Positions 58,626-64,000 of a stretch of DNA of 64,000 bases are shown here, piece after piece (position 1 is the stretch's first letter; each line of letters starts with the position of its first letter). The translations under genes were made by a program, and so were the position numbers. The notes beneath the pieces were generated by a model. That model was not told the DNA's origin. It worked only from the letters and a program-made list of their open reading frames with translations, and made no database searches. This DNA is from Multifurca ochricompacta (taxonomy: Eukaryota; Basidiomycota; Agaricomycetes; Russulales; Russulaceae). The stretch lies in the NCBI GenBank assembly GCA_022496185.1, contig WTXG01000029.1, forward strand, positions 186,001 to 250,000, read 5' to 3'.

Positions 58626-61600
58626 GGAATGGAATGGCCAGGGAGTAGGGCACACATACTTACTTACACTTGCATTCAATCCCAGAAATCCCAGTTTCCC
58701 TTCCGGTAGAGGTAAGTAAGTAGGTAGGGAATCTCCGCTCCGCCTCGGTTCCTTTGACCCATAGACCCGTAGACAGTTTCGCGCGCGCCAGACAGACCCG
58801 CCCACCCTTTCCACGTTTCGGTCTTCCCAAAAATCTCTCCTTTGTGTTGTGGATCAGCAGCTACAGTTTGTGGAGCTGTATCGCCTTGCATGATGATGAT
58901 CGCAAGCTGGAGCGTAAATCGTGACTCAGGGATCTGCAGCTGCTACCTCACACACACACACACATACACGACGACAGCATCGAAAAAAGGGAAAAGGGGA
59001 ATCTCTCTCGAGGCAGAGTCTAACTTTTGGGCTTGCCTTGAATTGGATCCAATCCTAATCCATCCTTTCCTGTTTCTTGTCGCTGAGTTTATTTAGTAGT
59101 CCTCAAGTGCTATCGGTCGGAGCCTGAAAAATATTGTCATATCGTATCTATCTCCATCCATCTATCTCCCTTTATAATATTTATAGGCAGCTCTCGCAAT
59201 ATCGCAATATAGACGATATCAACTCGGGAGATTGCGGACCCGTGTTTTTGGTTTCTTGCAGGGTTGAAGCCGAAAGCCCTTTTTGACGCCACCAACAGAG
59301 AAATTCAAGTGGCTCTCGGCGCCAATTTAGAACAGGGAGGAAATCGTCAAGTCAGTCCAAAAAATGAAAGGATTTTTCTAGTGCCAACTGGCACAGCCCA
59401 CAGGTCATAAAAAAATAAAAATAAAAATAAAAATCACGTCTCTCTTCCCCCTCACATAGTTGGCGAGGACCGGAACAGGTGACTGCAGCGAGTTTTTGGT
59501 GTTTGTTTGTTACAAGACGTTGTTGTTGTGAGCCTCGAGGAAGAGAAGGAATAGTTCAGCTCTCTACCTCACTGCTCGTATTAGCACGTAGGATAGTTGC
59601 GTGTGGCGTGACTGACGCATAATACCTAGTAATGTCTCGTAAACCTGAGGCTCGCAGTAGTACAGAGATGAATTTTCATTCCAACCCAGAGTCGCGCCCA
59701 AGTAAATGCACCCAGATGCCCCTTTGGATAAAGACAGTGCTTTGCTTGGCACTGTAGGGGGCAGCCTGCAGGATACCATGCGTTCCTGCGCCTGGCCGAC
59801 CACAATGCTAACAGCCCAACAAAAGCTTTCATATTGAACCGCTTGAACCCAATTCCCTTCCCCTCACCCAGGCCCACCGCGCACTTGAGACTAGCCCTTC
59901 GCCGTGCACGTAGCTCATGTCAAGAAGCTCAGGGTGTGAATCCAGTGCCATACACAGGAAAGGCGCTTTAGAGGCGAAGAAGAAGAAGAAGAAGAAGAAG
60001 CAGGCCACGACAAGAACGAAAGATATACTAGATAGATGGTCACCCCCCCAGTATAGATTAAAGGTAACTCTGGGAATTTGTATAATTAGTCACGATCAAA
60101 ACCTGTTGTGGGGAGGGGGGATATGAAGGGAATGTGAAGAGATCAGAGCGGCAAGTGCAGGTTTCTAGACGATGCGTGGGGTTTATAGATGATTTATTAT
60201 TAACGCCAGAAAAAAACGCTGTTGTCATGCTTACCCTCATGCTTAATCTTGATGCCTCACATCGTCACCATGGTTTACAGGGTACAGGTAAAACTGAAGA
60301 CTAACTAATTGACTGCAGGGCCGCAGGATCGGTTGATTATGCGTCTAGGCGGTGCCTAAAATGAAAATGGAGAGAGTGAATGAACAAGAGCAGACGCTCT
60401 CTTTTCCCCCGGGGATAATCACATTTTGATGGTGAATCTATACCCGCCGGAGTCTAAGCTCCAGTGGTGGTGGAAAAAGATAAAGATCAAGCGAGATGAT
60501 TAAGATCGATTAGGGTGACCTATGACTTACAATGAAAGGCGACGAAAGATTCCCATAGTTTAACACATGCACATGCCTAACTAACATGTTTTTACTAACT
60601 ATCAAAAGGTTGAGTGGAGAGGAGAGAGAGTGTGTGTGTGTGTGCGAGGGGAAGGGCGCTCTGGTAGAGGTGACAAGCACCTCGAGGCTGAAACCGATAA
60701 AATGGCGCCTTCCTAGGAGAGGACATGAGGGAGCCTTACGGTGGCTATGCACTTTCAAGGCAAGCTCAAAGTATATCACGCGATTACAACTCTGTTCCCA
60801 CCAGCGCGATTTGCACACTCATGTGATGTCTGACTGTACGAAAATGTCCTATCATCCTACCAACGTTCATGTTGTTATCTGACCTCATTGACACCAGCGC
60901 GTTTCCTACGACCAAAGTATTAAAGTCTGGAAATTTAAATCCAATCCATGGATTTATGGAATATGGATTATGGAGTTTTTTTTTTTTATCGAGATCATAT
61001 CTAGCCGCGTCAGGAAGCTCGTGACTTGCAGCTAACCCTTAACCGAACTAGAACTCAATTAGGCTGTGTAAGCAAGGCGTTCAATTGAGTGTGAGCGAGA
61101 GGATGGGGGAGGGGGGGAAGGAGGAGAAGGAGGAGGAAAACAAGGAAAAGGAGAAAGGGACGAGACGAGACGGTTGCTTGCTCGGTCCGACAAGTTCGCC
61201 ACACCACTGTATGATGATAAGCCTCTACGGTTGAAAGTTTCCATGTTCGTTAGTCCAGTCAGGCGGTTATGCGCACGCACGGAAGCGTCTTTTGGGCGCT
61301 CTTGAACGCTGGAAGGACCGCATGGTAGACCAGTTACCCTGATTTGGAAAAAACGTGTATAGAGTGAAAAAATGGACATGGGAAGCCGGGTTGCAGCGTG
61401 ATGCTGACGTAGAGAACGCGTTAATAAAGCTGTCGGTAGGGTGGGTAAAGAGAGAGTATATATATATAATATTATATATAAATAATCGTGGGTGGAATGG
61501 TTTCTCGGAAGTAAACTGGAAGAGGGTTAGCTCAGGTCAACGATTCTTAACCTTCAAAACACTTGAACTTTGAAGGTCAGGTCATGCCCATCAGGCAGGT

Positions 61601-61804
61601 GACAATTTAACAATTTATTCAATTACATACATACAAGAAAGGAGAGAGAAGAGAAGGGGAAGCTAAGTCCCATATATTGTCATCATATTTGTTCAGTGCT
61701 TGTGCACGTGTTGGCCCTCTATTGAATGATTCCTCCTTGAGTCTTAAGCCTCTCGGTTCTCCTTTGAACACCCATCCCCACTCCCTCGAACCGCTACTAC
61801 AATC

Positions 61805-61866
61805 ATCATCCATCATCCATCATCATCATCACCATCATCATCATCCTCCTCCTCCTCCTCCTCCTC
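61805..61866. repeat. ATC/CTC triplet repeat
   Basis: Tandem ATC and CTC triplets upstream of the zinc-cluster gene, followed by a T-rich tract up to its ATG; this probably belongs to its 5' untranslated region. Confidence 0.8.
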
Positions 61867-62052
61867 CCCTCTTCCTGTATATCTAGGACCTGGGATTCTC
61901 TCTCCTACGACTTCCTGCCCTTTCGAATTCCCATTTTATTTCTTTTACTTTTTCCCTCTCTCTTTTCTCTTCTCTTTTCTTTTTTGACCCTTTTTTTTGT
62001 TCCCGCTTTTTTCTTTTTTCTTTTTTTTTTTTTACTTCCGTTTGTCGCGACA

Positions 62053-63765
62053 ATGCTTCGGTATCCCACGCCTAGTGATCAGCGTTACGGCGATGCTGGT
62101 AACCCCGCCATGGTGCAAGGCAGTATTTACTGGAACCCTGGAGGCCCCGACGGCTCACAGCCTGCCGTAAACCGCGACTCGGATGATCGCCATGGCCTTC
62201 CGCGCCTACGCGCCAGTCAATTAATCACGTCCAGTTATGCACCCGCGACAACATACGCTGTTACACCGCCGCGCGACTCGTATACTGTCCACACCCAGAA
62301 TCAGAGTGACTGTCCTGAACAATATGGGTATCCTCCACAACACTACCCTCCTGTTGTGAATTATTCTCTACCCCCATATGATTTCGCGGAATACCCTGTG
62401 AGCTCACTTGTTTTTGTCCTCTGCTCATAGCATAGTCGAACATTCACCCCGTCTTGCTAACCCCCAGAAGATCACCTCAGATAGTGTCCAGCACCAGCAC
62501 TGTGGGCAGTATCTACCACATCCCCCTGCGGCAAACCATTACGAGTATCCTCCCTCTGATCCTGCTGCTTTTCAACACACTACGTATGATCCCGTGGGAT
62601 ACTTCGCCGCGAACGGTCAACCGTGTTCGCCACTTGAAGGTCAACATCAACATAGCCTGATTTCCGATCATCCATGTTACTTGGACTATGATGATTCCTT
62701 TGAACATTACAACCACTTTACCCCCCACGCAATCCCTTCAATCCCCCCATCCTCGAGCTCTTCTGAACTTGGTCATGCCTCCTAGAGACCCCTTCGCCGG
62801 AATCACAGCCCATCAGCCGTGCCTCAATCGCTCTTCCTAGCCTTCTCGCCGACTCTCCACCTGCCCCTAAACGTGATCCGTCTGAAACTGTAGTTGGATT
62901 ACATCCCGTCAAAACCGAATATGGGATGACCACCAACGGCCAACTCTTTTCGCCAATGACACCACTGAATAGTCCACCGCTCACTGGTAAGCACGCGCCA
63001 TATTTGAAGGAGGAAAGTCAAGAGGAAGTGCATCATGGTGGACTCTCGATGCCACGCCCCTCTACTCCTGTGTACCCACATGGTCATCTGCATCACCGCC
63101 AGCGCACACACGAGTCGTTCCGTTTGGTGCAAGATCCCGCCGCCTACCCGGGATTTGCTTCACCACCCAAGGTCTGTTTCCCCTCCCTCCCCCCCATCTC
63201 ACGTATGCTATGGCTTACTCATATTTATTGGGGGAGGTAGAGACATCCCCCGCCTCCTTCCCTTGCTATACCTGGACCACTTGCCTATTCCCCTAATACG
63301 CGTATATCAACGCCACTCTCATCGTCATTCTCGTCTTCGGATGTCGGGACGCCAACTTCGACGATACACCTGCAGGACGCGGTGACTTGTACGTCTTCAC
63401 AAACACCGTCGACAGTGGTCCCGAACCCCAAGGCTGGACAAGGCGTGTTGAAGTTGCCGTCAACGAAGCGGAGTGCTCGGCGTAAACCTGCCATCGCCTG
63501 TTTGTTCTGCCGCGAGCGTAAGATTGCGTGCGGTGCGCCACCAGCTGGAAGCGCTGATACCACATGCAAGTGCGTTGTACCCGTCTGTCTGATCGGGGAA
63601 TTGAAGAGCTAACTCCGCTTTAGTCAATGTGCACGGCGCTCCCGCAAGTGTGAATACCCCACAATGTCCCGGCGTGGACTTCATAAACGTCGTGATAACG
63701 GCGGTGGTGGCGGGGGCGGTCACCTCAAAGAAACCGAGGATGGAGATTATGTGCCTGCTACATAG
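62053..63765 (+). CDS. Transcription factor with C-terminal Zn2Cys6 cluster
   Basis: Start ATG at 62,053 lies in a CGACAATGC context after a pyrimidine-rich leader. Exons: 62,053-62,397; from 62,468; through 63,171; 63,241-63,569; 63,624-63,765. The first half is low complexity, rich in Tyr, Pro, His and Ser. Near the C-terminus is a fungal binuclear zinc cluster, CLFCRERKIAC, a longer than usual loop (about 12 residues), then CNQCARRSRKCEYP: six Cys with an intron inside the loop. A basic stretch (STKRSARRKPA) precedes it, and a Gly-rich tail follows. Between about 62,770 and 62,897 the frame changes; an intron with a weak donor (GTCATG to TGTAG) restores it, otherwise there is a frameshift. 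Zn2Cys6 proteins bind CGG-containing DNA; the target genes are unknown. Confidence 0.8.
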
Positions 63766-63796
63766 TAAATAGTATTTGATTCTTTACTCTTTCTCT

Positions 63797-63965
63797 CTCT
63801 CTCTCTCTCTTTCTATCTCTCTCCTCACACACACACTCTCACACACACATACTCTCTCTCTCTCTCTCTCACGCTCACACCCACACCCACACCCACACCC
63901 ACACCCAGACCTGCACACCCACACGCACCAATACACGCACCAACACACGCATATACACACACCCA
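63797..63965. repeat. (TC)n/(CA)n-rich low-complexity tract
   Basis: Alternating TC, CA and CACACC runs directly downstream of the zinc-cluster gene stop; noncoding. Confidence 0.85.
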
Positions 63966-64000
63966 CGACGAGTCTGGCTTTAATGTTTCTATCAAGTCAT

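Larger units (their letters stand above)
57440..62052. other. Long intergenic region with microsatellites
   Basis: About 4.6 kb without a supported gene. It holds a GGCT run (about 58,122-58,151), ATGG runs (about 58,568-58,625), an (AAAATA)-type run (about 59,407-59,435), a GAA run (about 59,977-60,001), and ATC/CTC triplets (about 61,805-61,866). A short minus-strand frame at 59,626-59,877 begins like a secreted peptide but needs a frame change; I do not call it. Confidence 0.5.

Noticed and set aside
59626..59877. Possible small secreted protein starting MKAFVGLLAL
   Set aside because: The signal-like start and the Cys-containing downstream part lie in different frames with no intron to join them.
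59880..59950. tRNA-like GTGTGAATCCAG stretch
   Set aside because: No cloverleaf can be folded around it and no promoter box pair fits; not a tRNA.
61805..61866. Triplet run that might be taken for a CRISPR-like or satellite array
   Set aside because: Simple ATC/CTC microsatellite without spacers.
63784..63966. Minus-strand frame with Cys/Val-rich repeats
   Set aside because: Translation of a CA/TC microsatellite tract; not a gene.

Overview
The window looks like a chromosome segment of a mushroom-forming basidiomycete (Agaricomycetes). Supporting signs are many short GT-AG introns (about 45-120 nt), micro-exons, a locally expanded TPR-CHAT family, a DUF6534 seven-helix membrane protein, a basidiomycete-style FAD-linked oxidase, a P450, and long microsatellite-rich spacers. 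I saw no bacterial operons, no tRNA or rRNA genes and no CRISPR array.

Region 1 (about 1-39,200) is a mosaic of segmental duplications around TPR-CHAT protease-like genes, all on the minus strand. Two copies are intact and closely related (19,247-22,468 and 32,997-36,209). One intact copy is divergent (24,412-27,679). Two are frameshifted pseudogenes (3,605-6,843 and 9,686-12,902). Three more stretches are old relics (about 13,983, 22,823-23,900 and 37,350-38,517). Around the recent copies the duplicated unit also carries element A, a decayed zinc-finger-like gene, and element B, an unrecognised reading frame. Two solo LTRs with perfect 5-bp target duplications, two non-LTR retrotransposon scraps and a possible hAT-like MITE sit in this mosaic. 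A broken FAD-dependent oxidase (28,781-30,951) lies inside the array.

Region 2 (about 39,200-52,900) holds an accessory-type set: a DUF6534 membrane protein (minus), a decayed second DUF6534 copy, a cytochrome P450 (plus), an unrecognised minus-strand exon pair, and an NAD(P)-dependent epimerase/reductase-like gene (plus) whose catalytic YxxxK reads HxxxR. The P450 and the reductase-like gene could serve a small-metabolite pathway, but nothing in the sequence proves this.

Region 3 (about 52,900-64,000) is more ordinary gene space: a manganese superoxide dismutase without a transit peptide (minus), a PAR32/DUF3602-type repeat protein (minus), and a transcription factor whose Zn2Cys6 cluster sits near its C-terminus (plus). 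Spacers between them are rich in simple repeats.

The strongest candidate for something unusual is the TPR-CHAT array. It shows rapid birth and death, a conserved 13-nt first coding exon, a shared promoter block, and a C-terminal caspase-like domain kept nearly invariant at protein level while synonymous sites diverge. Bacterial TPR-CHAT proteins act in defence and regulated cell death; a similar role in allorecognition or immunity here is inference. Exon boundaries were worked out by hand from splice signals and family similarity.
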